Positions 63,958 to 64,000 of a DNA stretch of 64,000 nucleotides are shown piece after piece; position 1 is the stretch's first letter; each line of letters starts with the position of its first letter. The DNA comes from Mycobacterium arosiense ATCC BAA-1401 = DSM 45069 (lineage in GTDB: Bacteria > Actinomycetota > Actinomycetes > Mycobacteriales > Mycobacteriaceae), in the NCBI RefSeq assembly GCF_002086125.1, contig NZ_MVHG01000005.1, forward strand, positions 32,001 through 96,000, given 5' to 3'. A model generated the notes under the pieces. It had not been told where the DNA came from, ran no database searches, and saw nothing but the letters and a program-made list of their open reading frames with translations. The position numbers were made by a program, and so were the translations under genes.

Positions 63958-64000
63958 CGGCGTTAGACGTCGACGAACGTCAACAGCTCGCGTATTCCGT
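63954..64000 (+). CDS. Start of next gene, cut by window end
   Basis: ATG 63954 overlaps the ligase stop (ATGA) and has AGGAGGAAG upstream. Only MTALDVDERQQLAYS is visible; an acyl-CoA dehydrogenase would fit the context but cannot be shown. Confidence 0.6.
   Translation, partial: MTALDVDERQQLAYS

Overview
The window is chromosomal DNA from a high-GC actinomycete, almost certainly a mycobacterium. The main evidence is a CYP142-type cholesterol P450, a mycolic-acid cyclopropane synthase, a PPE-family remnant, an MPT64-like secreted protein, F420-dependent luciferase-like and Ddn-like enzymes, a mycofactocin-type dehydrogenase and a WS/DGAT acyltransferase. No tRNA, rRNA, IS element, phage gene or CRISPR array was seen. 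The window opens inside a HutC/GntR regulator and closes just after the start of a new gene.

Region 1 (1-30.4 kb) is mixed core and accessory content in short transcription units. It holds two MFS transporters, a cyclopropane synthase, a hemerythrin, methyltransferases, an MTHFR-like protein, WS/DGAT, an FNT channel, CYP142, an RsbW-like ATPase, a 2-hydroxyacid dehydrogenase, a SulP transporter and two Ddn-like proteins. It also holds an MPT64-like protein, a LysR/EamA divergent pair, a UBP zinc finger, a second Crp-like regulator, a berberine-bridge-type flavoprotein and small membrane proteins. Between 16.1 and 20.6 kb there are several scars: an in-frame-deleted methyltransferase, and a PPE gene with a nonsense codon fused to a truncated membrane-protein gene. 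Beside these lies an intact lipoprotein gene coupled to a TiaS-like gene.

Region 2 (30.5-64 kb) is a continuous acyl-CoA catabolic island. It encodes AMP-forming acyl-CoA ligases (four complete plus a remnant), three intact acyl-CoA dehydrogenase genes (one a FadE34-like double-domain fusion) plus a decayed one, and two crotonases. It also encodes two hotdog dehydratases, two CaiB/BaiF CoA-transferases plus a remnant, a mycofactocin-type SDR, a HIBADH-like dehydrogenase, an F420-type oxidoreductase, a P450, a [3Fe-4S]-type ferredoxin and an AveC-like membrane protein. Three thiolase-fold proteins, two DUF35 proteins, an amidohydrolase and three regulators complete it. The layout resembles cholesterol side-chain modules (P450, ligase, dehydrogenase, hydratase, Ltp/DUF35 aldolase), so I infer a pathway that hydroxylates, CoA-activates, beta-oxidises and cleaves a branched, isoprenoid or steroid-like carboxylic acid. 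The substrate cannot be read from the sequence.

Two promoter-proximal motifs divide the island. TNACTNRGTNA occurs next to five gene starts between 31.1 and 50.8 kb, including the island's own GntR gene, and an imperfect sixth copy precedes a gene stub. CAGATATNT occurs in three intergenic regions between 54.5 and 60.2 kb, one beside a TetR gene. These look like two local regulons covering the two halves of one catabolic programme. Decayed copies at 35.5, 44.3 and 50.9 kb show that the island has been duplicated and trimmed.
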